Shown: piece by piece, positions 43,056 through 52,083 of the stretch
Numbering within the stretch: the first letter of the stretch is position 1
How the letters are laid out: each line of letters starts with the position of its first letter
NCBI RefSeq assembly: GCF_014218335.1
Contig: NZ_AP023367.1
Coordinates: 697,001 to 761,000, forward strand
Direction of reading: 5' to 3'
Origin: Anaerocolumna cellulosilytica
GTDB lineage: Bacteria > Bacillota > Clostridia > Lachnospirales > Lachnospiraceae
Length of the DNA: 64,000 bases
Program-made: the position numbers and the translations under genes
The notes under the pieces: generated by a model
What the model was told of the DNA's origin: nothing
Databases searched by the model: none
What the model saw: only the letters and a program-made list of their open reading frames with translations

Positions 43056-45070
43056 TGAACATGGATAACCTGAAATTAATATTCATATCTTTGATTTGCA
43101 TCTTTACTCTTGTGTTCCTTTTATACTTGTATGCCAGAGGGAAAAAACAAGTAGTTGTAACAGAAGAATTATCCACATTTGAAGATGTTCTTGCAGCAAT
43201 TAAGTTATATATGGTAGATCTGGTGAAAGAAGATAATATTCAGGTAAAAACTCTTGAGGAATATCTTAAAATAAAGAAAATTAGAGCAAAAAATAAAGAT
43301 GCCTTAAAAAAAGCGGTATACGGAATCATCGGTGCCAAAGGCATGGTTCAGAGTTTAATCAGAGATTTTTTAAGACCTCGTCTTACACCGGAGCAAATAA
43401 GGCATATTCTTGGAATTGACGGAGAAAGTGATCCCGAAAAACATATAAAATTTGAAATAATTATGTTCCGTTACAAACAACTATATGATGTGGATGCGTT
43501 GGCAAAGTGGATACTCAAAAATAACTATCATCTACCAAAGCAAGCTCTTGGTCCGTCAGCAAAAAATACAACGGCCTACTACATAACAAAGGCAGATTTA
43601 GCAGATAGTTACTACAAAGAAAATATTACATTAAATGATAATGAAGTGTATGATTTATTTGCTATTCTTCTATTTCAAAAATATGTGGGCTGGGGTGATA
43701 TAGATACGATTACGGAGATGAATGTCAACGGTTATAATCTTGGGGTTTCGGGTTCTGTTATGAATGCAGTTAGTATCAGGCCTTCTATGGGGAAAAGTAA
43801 GCGAATTGACGGGTTCGGAGAAAGTGATGCACTAAATTCATTTTGGTTGTTTTTTCGTGGAGTATATATCCATTTTTTATTTCTTGAATTTAGCTCAGAG
43901 GATGAAATTAGGAGAATTATTCAATTGCTGGTTCGATACAATTCTCCAGGACCATTATCAGCAAAAAGAGGATACATTGTTAATTCTATGTACGATAAAT
44001 CCCGTATTTTAGCAATCAGACCGCCTGCGGGTGAATTCTGGGCGGCCTTTGTTAGAAAGTTCACTTTGGATAAGAATACTCCAATTGATCTTATCATAAA
44101 GCCTGGAATCCATAATGGTGAACTTCCGGTTAAATTCACTGAATTTTTAATGAAAGGAAAAGTTACTGCTGCAATCACAGGACGTCAGGGTACCGGTAAG
44201 ACCACATTTTTAAAAGCAATTGTTACCTATATAGATCCGAAATTAAATCTGCGTGTATTGGAAATGGCTCCGGAGATGTATTTAAGAGAGTTGTTTCCGG
44301 ACAGAAATATATTCTCTGTACATGAGATTAACACAGTATCCTTGGAAGAATGGCAGGATGCCTTTAAAAAATCCGATGCGGGAGTAACAATTATAGGTGA
44401 AATTGCTACAGATCCGGTGGCTGCAAGAGCAATACAACTTGCTATGACAGGATCTATCTTTACTATTTTTACACATCACGCAAATGAAGCAAAAGATCTG
44501 GTACTTACTCTTAGAAATTCTCTTGTAAATGCCGCTGGATTTGATAATATGACTACGGCGGAGCGTCAAGTGACAGAAGTACTAAAAATGAATATTCATT
44601 TTGATATAACACCTGACGGAAAACGTTATATTAAACGAATTACAGAAATTATTCAGATGGAAGAAAGCATTCCGTATCCTGAAATAGATCCATGCAATGT
44701 GGAATTAAGTCTTGCAAATGCTACGATTGAGCATTACCAGAGAACAACGGATCGTATATCCTTTGAAACGAGAGACTTACTTATATATGACCTGGAGAGT
44801 GATACCTATAGAGCAAAGGACCTGCCGAGTGATTACATGATACATAAAATTATGGAGGGGTTGCATAAGGAGGAGCGAAGCGAATTTAGTAAATTCTTAG
44901 ATTATTACTGGAAAGGTGTTTCAGCAGGGGGGTATACCGGAATCCATTATGATTACGAAACGGAACATAATAGTATGTTAACAGAAGATGATGTTTCAGA
45001 GGATGAAGCTTTAGAAAATATAAGTGCTTATTTAAGAAATAGATTTAATTTTGGAGATGATGAGGAGTAA
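43055..45070 (+). CDS. CpaF/TadA-type pilus assembly ATPase
   Basis: 671 residues. An N-terminal hydrophobic helix (~3-25, LKLIFISLICIFTLVFLLYL) is unusual for this family, which is normally cytosolic throughout. The core has the secretion ATPase motifs: Walker A GRQGTGKTT with Lys382, an Asp box region (LEMAPEMYLREL), Walker B GVTIIGEI and the His box FTHHANEAKDL near residue 470. This matches the TadA/VirB11-like ATPases that power type IV pilus and type II secretion. It is the motor of the locus. The start overlaps the CpaE-like gene by one base, so the two are coupled. Confidence 0.85.
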   Translation: MNMDNLKLIFISLICIFTLVFLLYLYARGKKQVVVTEELSTFEDVLAAIKLYMVDLVKEDNIQVKTLEEYLKIKKIRAKNKDALKKAVYGIIGAKGMVQSLIRDFLRPRLTPEQIRHILGIDGESDPEKHIKFEIIMFRYKQLYDVDALAKWILKNNYHLPKQALGPSAKNTTAYYITKADLADSYYKENITLNDNEVYDLFAILLFQKYVGWGDIDTITEMNVNGYNLGVSGSVMNAVSIRPSMGKSKRIDGFGESDALNSFWLFFRGVYIHFLFLEFSSEDEIRRIIQLLVRYNSPGPLSAKRGYIVNSMYDKSRILAIRPPAGEFWAAFVRKFTLDKNTPIDLIIKPGIHNGELPVKFTEFLMKGKVTAAITGRQGTGKTTFLKAIVTYIDPKLNLRVLEMAPEMYLRELFPDRNIFSVHEINTVSLEEWQDAFKKSDAGVTIIGEIATDPVAARAIQLAMTGSIFTIFTHHANEAKDLVLTLRNSLVNAAGFDNMTTAERQVTEVLKMNIHFDITPDGKRYIKRITEIIQMEESIPYPEIDPCNVELSLANATIEHYQRTTDRISFETRDLLIYDLESDTYRAKDLPSDYMIHKIMEGLHKEERSEFSKFLDYYWKGVSAGGYTGIHYDYETEHNSMLTEDDVSEDEALENISAYLRNRFNFGDDEE

Positions 45071-45147
45071 ATTTCAATTTGGGCAGTATTGCAAATTTGT
45101 ACCTGCGGTTGAAAACTTGCAGGCATCGGAAAGGGCATGAGTATTAA

Positions 45148-47148
45148 ATGAAAGAAATATTAATATATTTAACTCCCAATTCTATAATACTGTTACTTGC
45201 CTTGGTATTACTAATGGGGGCGGGTCTATTTTTAATGAAGGGCCCAAAAAATAGGAAGAGTTATCGTAAGACAGGGATATTTACAGCAATATACGATGAA
45301 TTGACAAAGCTTCCTATTGTAAAAAATTATGTAAAAAAGAAAACAATGCAGTTATCAGCTATGTCTGTTTATTCAAAAGAGGAAATAAAAAGCAAAGCCT
45401 CTCTCTATTTCATTATATCTTTTCTCACATTTGTGGTATCTTTGCTTGTTGGGATATTTATATATGATGATTATGTAAGCGTAGCGTTGGTAGGTGTAGG
45501 CGGGTATATAATCCCAACAATAGTGATAGAAAAAAATATAAAAAGGATGCATGGGATTGTAAGTTATCAGCTTAAATATGCAATCGAATCTTTAAGACTT
45601 GAATATCTAAAATGTAATGATGTTATTGAAGCACTTGAACATGTTGACTATGGCAAGAGGCTTACAAAAGCATTTTCTTCCTTGCATGAAATACTGACTT
45701 CTGCGGGTTCCGATACAAAAATAAAAGAATATAATGAATCAATCCCATTTATACATATGCAGACTCTTGCTCAAGTTTGTTACCATGTTAATAATACAGG
45801 AGATACATTTGATGAAAATGGATATTCATCCTTTGTTAATGCATTATTAATCATGATGAAAGATTTGAATGATGAAATCGGACGATTAACCTATCAAAAA
45901 ACAAAGTTCGGAAAGTTAGAATATCTGTGTCTGGTTGCTATTCCCGCCACAAAAGTAATGGAAGTATTCTTGTTATCCAGTATGCCCGGAACGGCTATTA
46001 TTTTAAAAGGCATATTAGGATATATATTTAAAATTATTATCATTGTTATAAGTTTGACAAGCTATACTTATGTAGCTAGGGCAAATAGTATGTCTTTTTT
46101 TAAAAATGATGACAGGAATATGATTTTAAATAGATTATTAAAAAGACGTCTAGTATTTTCCTTCGCAAAACAGATATCACCAAAAAATATGGTACGAGTT
46201 CAATTTGAACAAAAACTAAATGATGCGTTTTCTAAAAAATCTGTAGAAGAGTTCTATCTAGGAAAGGCTGTTTTATCATCAGCGATTTTTGTTTTCTCTA
46301 TGATATGTGTACTTAGCAGCATAAATATTGGAAGAGACTATATGAGAAACAATTCCGACTCCTTGTCTTTAATTAAAGAAAATCCCACTTATGAGTATGA
46401 CCATGATGATATTATTTCTATGGATAATTATTATATGCGCATGAGGGATAAAGGGTATATTTTTGAAAATGAAGAAATTAGAGTCCTAATAACAGATACA
46501 ATAACAGGTATAACTGATATGGATATAGAATCTCAAATATCCAGAATGAAAACAAAGTATGATTATTTAAGCAATCTCTATTTTAGATGGTGGTTTATCC
46601 CTATTTGTTTCTTACTCTCAATTGGAGTTTGGTTTATACCGAATAGGCGACTAAAGAAAAGAATTGAAATATTAAATATAGCTGCTGAAGAGGAATTCCT
46701 ACAGATTCAAACAATTACTACCATTTTAATGAGTATAAATTGTGACACCATGGAAGCAATCGGTTATCTGAGTGAATTAGTTACTATTCATAAAGATATG
46801 TTTCTTTATTGCTATTTGGGCTATGCATCAGATCCTGAAAAAGAATTAGATATCATGGAAATTAAAACACCTATTCAGGATTTTAAACGGTATATAAGAA
46901 AATTAAAGCTGACTATTAATGAATTATCTATGGAAGATGCATTTGCAGATTTAAAAATTGACCGGGAACATATCAGTCGTATGCGTGATGAAAAACTTCG
47001 AGATAATATCGACAGAAAACGAAATGAATGCGGTCTAATTACCAAAATAGGTTTATCTGCTGCAATTGTCCTCCTATTTGTATTTCCACTAATGTATATA
47101 GGTTATACCAACATGATGGATGGACTTAAAACCCTTCAAGGCTTATAA
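45148..47148 (+). CDS. TadB/TadC-like inner membrane platform protein (fused)
   Basis: 666 residues with hydrophobic helices near ~8-30, ~85-125, ~250-310, ~370-390, ~475-495 and ~630-655. Two homologous-looking halves, each with helices separated by a helical cytoplasmic stretch, fit the T2SSF fold twice over: ~1-330 as TadB and ~340-666 as TadC, which are usually two genes. It is 78 bases behind the ATPase. In Tad systems the pair forms the platform that the ATPase turns. Alternatively it is a single duplicated platform protein; the arrangement remains an inference. Confidence 0.7.
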   Translation: MKEILIYLTPNSIILLLALVLLMGAGLFLMKGPKNRKSYRKTGIFTAIYDELTKLPIVKNYVKKKTMQLSAMSVYSKEEIKSKASLYFIISFLTFVVSLLVGIFIYDDYVSVALVGVGGYIIPTIVIEKNIKRMHGIVSYQLKYAIESLRLEYLKCNDVIEALEHVDYGKRLTKAFSSLHEILTSAGSDTKIKEYNESIPFIHMQTLAQVCYHVNNTGDTFDENGYSSFVNALLIMMKDLNDEIGRLTYQKTKFGKLEYLCLVAIPATKVMEVFLLSSMPGTAIILKGILGYIFKIIIIVISLTSYTYVARANSMSFFKNDDRNMILNRLLKRRLVFSFAKQISPKNMVRVQFEQKLNDAFSKKSVEEFYLGKAVLSSAIFVFSMICVLSSINIGRDYMRNNSDSLSLIKENPTYEYDHDDIISMDNYYMRMRDKGYIFENEEIRVLITDTITGITDMDIESQISRMKTKYDYLSNLYFRWWFIPICFLLSIGVWFIPNRRLKKRIEILNIAAEEEFLQIQTITTILMSINCDTMEAIGYLSELVTIHKDMFLYCYLGYASDPEKELDIMEIKTPIQDFKRYIRKLKLTINELSMEDAFADLKIDREHISRMRDEKLRDNIDRKRNECGLITKIGLSAAIVLLFVFPLMYIGYTNMMDGLKTLQGL

Positions 47149-47339
47149 ATAAAGGGTTTAGCAGAAATATTATATTAAAAATATCTGTACAGAAATGATT
47201 AAGGAAGTGTGGTTAAATCACAAAAAACTTATATTATTTAACATAATAGTTTTGTAGGAGAAATTAAACGTATTTAGTTGTTTAAGTTCTCAACCCAAAA
47301 AATAAAATCCGTTAAACGGTGAAAAGGAGTGTGAAATCT

Positions 47340-47990
47340 ATGGCAGGTATCGGTGATGAAGGCATTGAGACATCGAAACTTGGAGCTGCGTTGTTCGCAT
47401 TTGGATTTTTTTTAGCTATCGCTATTATTATTTTCACAACTGGAAAAACGATTGCAAACAACGGTAGTGACAAAGTACAAAAGCAGTTGGAGATTCTCCA
47501 ATTGTCTGAGTTTACAGATTATGACCAGGCAGTAGTGTTAGGGAATAAGCTAAGGGCAGCATATGATGCTTTTGAAGGTAAGCCATATGCTGTAATCGTT
47601 GGGACTAGGAACCTTATCGATTGCCAAAGCATTAGCGGTATTGAATTTACCGGTGATAGTGATGATTTGGATATGCTGATTGAGACGGACATAACTACAA
47701 CAAATTCAGAGGGTAAAACCAATGCAACAGTTTATGGAATGAATTACAATGCATTACTTCCAAAAGATACAGAACTGGAAATGAAAAATGGAAGTTTCAT
47801 TACGACTTCTTCCTTTGCAGTTGATGACAAAACAGGTGCAATTAAGTTTAATAACGATATTGCCAATACCAAAAAGCAGGGTCGTACCGAATATATTGCC
47901 TCTGGAGCCAAATTCCAGTCAAATCTGATTAAAGATACTACAGGTGAAATTGTAGGTGTTTTTTTCTATCAGGTAGCATCCAACAATTAA
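47340..47990 (+). CDS. Pilin-like protein, probable major subunit
   Basis: 216 residues from the ATG at 47340 behind AAAAGGAG. The N-terminus MAGIGDEGIETSKLG followed by one hydrophobic helix (AALFAFGFFLAIAIIIFTTG) fits a short type-IV-pilin-like leader with G at position 5 and E at +5. A soluble C-terminal domain of ~170 residues follows. A terminator directly behind it (48006) and 190 bases of noncoding DNA ahead suggest separate, strong expression, as expected for a major pilin (inference). Confidence 0.65.
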   Translation: MAGIGDEGIETSKLGAALFAFGFFLAIAIIIFTTGKTIANNGSDKVQKQLEILQLSEFTDYDQAVVLGNKLRAAYDAFEGKPYAVIVGTRNLIDCQSISGIEFTGDSDDLDMLIETDITTTNSEGKTNATVYGMNYNALLPKDTELEMKNGSFITTSSFAVDDKTGAIKFNNDIANTKKQGRTEYIASGAKFQSNLIKDTTGEIVGVFFYQVASNN

Positions 47991-48005
47991 AAAGCCCCAA
48001 AGATT

Positions 48006-48035
48006 AAAAAGTAGCAGTCTCTACTGCTGCTTTTT
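48006..48035 (+). terminator. Rho-independent terminator after the first pilin-like gene
   Basis: AAAAAGTAGCAGT and ACTGCTGCTTTTT form a stem with one G-T pair around CTCT, followed by a T run. It ends the transcript of the 47340 gene or lowers transcription of the genes beyond it. Confidence 0.8.
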
Positions 48036-48243
48036 GTCGTATCACAAAGCGATCCATAAAAGCTAACTTTTAAAATGTTTGTATAGAACAATAAATAGGA
48101 TAATAGAGGTACACTGTAATTTATCATACTATAATTACAGTTATTAATTTGAATTATTAATTAAGTTTTTGATTGGAGTTTTTGAGATTAGGTTACAAAT
48201 AAATAATAAATCGAACTAGTATATACAGAGAAGGATTAGAACT

Positions 48244-48756
48244 ATGGATAATGAAAATGTACAAGATATATTCGGGATAGCAATACAATTCATATTAATC
48301 GGTCTTTTTTTAACATTTTGCATATTTGCCTTCCACATAAGGTCTTCCTTTGCTGTTACAAGAAATGAACAGATAGATAGTACCAGAAAAATCCGAGAGG
48401 CCAGGCAATTCAGCAAATTCAAGCAGAATGAATGTACAGGACATTTATGTGATGGACATGTTTATGGTGATGATATCATAGAGTTGCTTCGGGAACATGC
48501 AGCAGGTGATTTAGAAATTTATATAAATAAAGTCTCTGAAACTGGTATAAGCCTTCGGCTTAATAGTGAAACATCAGTAAGAGAGGCCAATCTGTTTACC
48601 ACTAGTTCATTAAATACTCTTCTTAATACACAGTCAGAATTTCACCCCTATTTAATATATGATGGCGGAGATGTAACAAATTCAATCTATTATAATAAAA
48701 ATTCAACAGGACAAGTAACTGGTGTTGCATTTGTGTGGATATCAGATAATAAATAG
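48244..48756 (+). CDS. Pilin-like protein (2)
   Basis: 170 residues from an ATG behind GAAGGATT. MDNENVQDIFGIAIQFILIG leads into one hydrophobic helix, then a soluble domain with a VSETGISLRLNS strand and VYGDDIIELLREHAAGDL. The leader lacks the G|xxxxE pattern but keeps an Asp just ahead of the helix. It is probably a minor pilin or pseudopilin. It forms a transcription group with the next two genes, ended by the terminator at 49697. Confidence 0.6.
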   Translation: MDNENVQDIFGIAIQFILIGLFLTFCIFAFHIRSSFAVTRNEQIDSTRKIREARQFSKFKQNECTGHLCDGHVYGDDIIELLREHAAGDLEIYINKVSETGISLRLNSETSVREANLFTTSSLNTLLNTQSEFHPYLIYDGGDVTNSIYYNKNSTGQVTGVAFVWISDNK

Positions 48757-48766
48757 GAGAATTATC

Positions 48767-49225
48767 ATGAGATCGAATGAAGTTACGGATACATTGTCTT
48801 TAGGCAGTGAATTGATTCTTTTTACGTTGCTTTGTACCTTCCTTGCAATAGTTTCAATACAAGCTGGTAATATACGAAGTGCCAAGGAGCTGAAAGAAAA
48901 TACAATGATATCTGTCAGGGAAAAAAGTGAGTTGTATTATTATAAATATGCAGAACATGTTTCCGGTTCTGATATTGTAGAACTTATTATAAAAAACAAC
49001 AGTAAATACGATTACTATATCAAGTTATCTACTATAAATACCAATATAGAAATTACAAAAAGCAGAGCAAAAAAATTAATGGAGAAGGGTGAAAATAGTG
49101 AAATACTCTGGACCCAATCGTATCTTACTAACAATATTTTCGTTGAGCATATATATTCCTCCTATGATGTACGAATGCAAGAAGATAAGAATGGGGCTCT
49201 TTCCTTTTATTTTACAGAAAGGTGA
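48767..49225 (+). CDS. Pilin-like protein (3)
   Basis: 152 residues from the ATG at 48767 behind TAGGAG, ten bases after the previous gene ends. MRSNEVTDTLSLGSELILFT and one helix at ~13-33 begin the protein. The soluble part contains YAEHVSGSDIVELIIKNNS, which resembles the VYGDDIIELLREH block of pilin-like protein 2, so the two are paralogues. It overlaps the next gene by one base. Confidence 0.6.
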   Translation: MRSNEVTDTLSLGSELILFTLLCTFLAIVSIQAGNIRSAKELKENTMISVREKSELYYYKYAEHVSGSDIVELIIKNNSKYDYYIKLSTINTNIEITKSRAKKLMEKGENSEILWTQSYLTNNIFVEHIYSSYDVRMQEDKNGALSFYFTER

Positions 49226-49629
49226 TGAATGTGAATAAAGCAGGCGATACAGCAATGGATATGCTGAAGTTAGCGGTTGGTATTATATTTTTTGCAGCCA
49301 TGTTAGTCTTGGTAGTAAAATCAGCAAATGTTGGAACCGGAATGTTTCACACCAGCTACAATAAGCTTGATGAAGCCCAGTTAAAAGCAGATACCTGTAA
49401 TTTAGCTTCTTTAAAAAATACTACTATCAATATCCCAGGTGGTTCTGTATATGCCCTACTCGTATATAATGAAAAGAATATTGGTGAAATTATAAGCTAT
49501 CTTTACCCTGATAATGGTAAAAAGTATACTGTAAACGATAATCTTTTGGCTTTATTGAAAGGAGATATTAACATAACCGTGACCTTAAATAGCAATACAG
49601 GACTATATGATATAGTTCTTAAAAAATAA
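49225..49629 (+). CDS. Pilin-like protein (4)
   Basis: 134 residues. The N-terminus NKAGDTAMDMLKLAVG resembles IGDEGIETSKLG of the 47340 protein: G, then D, then an acidic residue at +5, ahead of one hydrophobic helix (IIFFAAMLVLVVKSA). The short soluble domain includes GGSVYALLVYNEKNIGEIIS. The ATG at 49225 overlaps the stop of the previous gene; a GTG at 49231 is an alternative with better spacing from GAAAGG. Confidence 0.6.
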   Translation: MNVNKAGDTAMDMLKLAVGIIFFAAMLVLVVKSANVGTGMFHTSYNKLDEAQLKADTCNLASLKNTTINIPGGSVYALLVYNEKNIGEIISYLYPDNGKKYTVNDNLLALLKGDINITVTLNSNTGLYDIVLKK

Positions 49630-49696
49630 GGAACGTATGAAAAAATCTTAGCTGACAAAATACGTTAGATAAGTATCTCTATCATTTCACACAGGA

Positions 49697-49724
49697 AGAA
49701 CCCCAAAGTGTTAGGGTTCTTTAT
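49697..49724 (+). terminator. Rho-independent terminator after pilin-like genes 2-4
   Basis: AGAACCC and GGGTTCT form a stem around a ten-base loop, followed by TTTAT. It separates genes 48244-49629 from the group beginning at 49844. Confidence 0.65.
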
Positions 49725-49843
49725 CCTATAGTTTGTGCATACGGTGACATGTTTGGAGGGAGGAAAACAAAAGCATTTTTTAAAATCCTGGTATGTACGT
49801 GAGCAAGTACAGATAGCACTAGAGCACATAGATTGGAGTTGCT

Positions 49844-50251
49844 ATGAAAAAAACAATCATTGAAATGTTAGATTTGGCACTTTTAACAGTAGTAATCAGT
49901 ATTATACTAATAAATGGATTATCTGTCTTATATCAATGTAATAGACAAGCTATAAACGCTTCAATCACAATAGCGGATAAAAATACGAATAAAAAGAACG
50001 GATTTGGGATCACTGAGTATGGAAATTATGATAATACATTAAACAAATATGAGATAGCCCTTATAGGATACATGAAAAGTAAGGAAGAAAATAAATCCTA
50101 TCAACTGACGATAAAAGAAAAGGATGTGAATTCTATGTATGAGATATGGAATCTGATTGGTGAAGATGCAGATGCAGCAAGATATTCAATAAAATATAAG
50201 TATAGAACAAAAAAATACAATATTATAAAGGAGGCGTATGAACCAAATTGA
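49844..50251 (+). CDS. Pilin-like or TadE-like protein (5)
   Basis: 135 residues from an ATG behind TTGGAG. MKKTIIEMLDLALLTVVI leads into one hydrophobic helix (~9-28); the rest is a soluble, charged domain (IALIGYMKSKEENKSYQLTI). The size and N-terminal helix fit a TadE-like minor pilin. It overlaps the next gene by four bases, so the two are coupled. Confidence 0.55.
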   Translation: MKKTIIEMLDLALLTVVISIILINGLSVLYQCNRQAINASITIADKNTNKKNGFGITEYGNYDNTLNKYEIALIGYMKSKEENKSYQLTIKEKDVNSMYEIWNLIGEDADAARYSIKYKYRTKKYNIIKEAYEPN

Positions 50252-50697
50252 AAGATGGGTTTATAGCAAGGGTAATCAGTCTGGTATTAATTATTATTAT
50301 GTTTATTATCTGCCCATATATCTATTCATACTCCATGACAGAATGGGAAAGTCGAAGAGTATTATTAAATGATGTTAGTAGCTTCCTAGATAAAGTAACT
50401 GATAAAAGAAGTATATCTCAAGATGATTTGAATGAATTTAGTTTACAGGTGGCATCCAGTGGCAAAATACTTAATATTAAAGTTGAAAGGTTAGTAAAGG
50501 TGTACACAAAAAGAAAAGATGGAACAATAAATATTACGTACATAGTAGCAGATAATAATTCAGAATTAAATCCAAGAGATATAGTAAGAGTATCACTTAA
50601 TGAAATAACTACTTCAACATACAGTAAAATAATGTCTACATTTTTAAAATTAAATGAAGATAACTATTCACTAACCATGTCAGCAACGGTTCGTTAA
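50248..50697 (+). CDS. TadE/TadF-like minor pilin protein (6)
   Basis: 149 residues from the TTG at 50248 with AGGAGGCG ten bases upstream. One N-terminal helix (VISLVLIIIMFIICPYIYSY) is followed by TEWESRRVLLNDVSSFLDKV and a soluble domain with a DLNEFSLQVASSGKILNIKV stretch. The one-helix, ~150-residue design fits TadE/TadF-like pseudopilins; no specific motif confirms it. The last codons run into the ribosome site of the next gene. Confidence 0.55.
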   Translation: MKDGFIARVISLVLIIIMFIICPYIYSYSMTEWESRRVLLNDVSSFLDKVTDKRSISQDDLNEFSLQVASSGKILNIKVERLVKVYTKRKDGTINITYIVADNNSELNPRDIVRVSLNEITTSTYSKIMSTFLKLNEDNYSLTMSATVR

Positions 50698-50709
50698 AGG
50701 AGGAAAGTA

Positions 50710-52017
50710 ATGAAAAAAAAAATCTACATATATATTTTAGTTTGTACCTTTGTATTTAGAATTATTTCACCGGCTTATATAAGTGCAAGTACTGTTTATT
50801 ATGATGAGTATGTTACAGTATCTTATGTATCTGACATTAGTGGCACATCTTTTCCCTCTACTAAGACCAGTTATCTCTGGGAAGGGGAACATATGGTGTA
50901 CAAATTTCAGCTATCTGAGCCAACAATAATTAAAGCATATTTTAGCTGGAGTCAAAGTGATGAAGTGCCGGGAGGAATAGCCTGGTTTTCAAAAGATATG
51001 TATGGGGTTGATATAATAGGTAATACGGCAGCAATCAGTTCTAAAAATAAATACAATCTTATATTATTAGAACCTGGAACGTATTATATCAATTATTCCT
51101 TTGGAAAAAGAGGTTCTTATAAGAATGCATATAATATTGGCTTATCTATCGCAGGACAAAAGGTTAATACGAATACTTTAGTATCTGCTTCCTCCTGGGA
51201 GAATCCCAATGTAATTAGGACTGATTTTTATTATGAGGGATTTCTAAGTAACTTACAACCATCAGCACATTATCTATTTTCAGTTAGCAGTAAAAGCTAT
51301 GTGACTATTGATTATCTCTTTAAACAGGTCGATAACTTAAAAGCAGATAGTGCCAAGTGTACACTGTATTATAGAAATGGAAGGGTTATAAAATCTCAAA
51401 AATATGACACTAGAGATACTTCAAAAAATAAAATAGCTGTGCTTCTTGAACCGGGAGATTATTACATTAATCTAAGCGATGCAACGGCTCCTACCAGCCT
51501 ATATGTAATTGCAGAACCAAGAACGAATACTTTGACGCAAAGTATTAAGCGCTATACCAACAAAGATGTTACAGTTTGGTTAGATTCCTCCTATGACCAT
51601 GAGAGAGCATTAATGGTTTCTTCCAAGGTTACAGATTCTAATATCCGTTCAAATACTGTATGGAAAACAAGCAGAAATGATACTTGTCTAGTAATAGAGG
51701 AAGATTTTTTTACGGTATCGGAAAATGGATGGTATACTGTCAGAACAGAGGATGAGAATGAAAATTATGTTATGACCACAATAAATATAACGAATATCGA
51801 TAAAGTTCCACCTACTACAAATATAGTTAACAATAAAACCTACACTTCCAAATCCATAACTATAAGATTTGATGATGATGTAAGCGGTGTAAAGTCAGCA
51901 AAACTAAACGGCAAAGTAATTAATTATGGTAAAGTAGTTAAAGCGAAGGGGAAATATAAATTAGTTATTACTGACCAGGCAGGTAATGCTAAAACAGTTG
52001 TATTTACTAAAAAATAA
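50710..52017 (+). CDS. Secreted PPC-like / Ig-like protein of the pilus locus
   Basis: 435 residues from an ATG whose upstream TTAAAGGAGGAAAGTA is the same as that of the giant gene. A signal peptide spans ~3-28. Two repeats resembling pre-peptidase C-terminal (PPC) beta domains follow (IILLEPGTYYINYSFGKRGS and LLEPGDYYINLSDATAP), then an Ig-like C-terminal domain (PPTTNIVNNKTYTSKSITIR, then a VYTDQAGNA-like end). It is exported and non-enzymatic as far as can be seen. It may be a tip or wall-spanning component. Confidence 0.7.
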   Translation: MKKKIYIYILVCTFVFRIISPAYISASTVYYDEYVTVSYVSDISGTSFPSTKTSYLWEGEHMVYKFQLSEPTIIKAYFSWSQSDEVPGGIAWFSKDMYGVDIIGNTAAISSKNKYNLILLEPGTYYINYSFGKRGSYKNAYNIGLSIAGQKVNTNTLVSASSWENPNVIRTDFYYEGFLSNLQPSAHYLFSVSSKSYVTIDYLFKQVDNLKADSAKCTLYYRNGRVIKSQKYDTRDTSKNKIAVLLEPGDYYINLSDATAPTSLYVIAEPRTNTLTQSIKRYTNKDVTVWLDSSYDHERALMVSSKVTDSNIRSNTVWKTSRNDTCLVIEEDFFTVSENGWYTVRTEDENENYVMTTINITNIDKVPPTTNIVNNKTYTSKSITIRFDDDVSGVKSAKLNGKVINYGKVVKAKGKYKLVITDQAGNAKTVVFTKK

Positions 52018-52050
52018 ATCCACAATAAAACTAAGAAAAGGAGGCGGCGT

Positions 52051-52059
52051 ATGAAGTAG
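52051..52059 (+). other. Two-codon mini-ORF behind a strong ribosome site
   Basis: AAAAGGAGGCGGCGT is followed by ATG AAG TAG. The true gene starts 25 bases farther on at 52084 with no ribosome site of its own, so translation may restart after the mini-ORF or be limited by it. Confidence 0.45.
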
Positions 52060-52083
52060 AACCCATACGTAGTATTTTAATAG

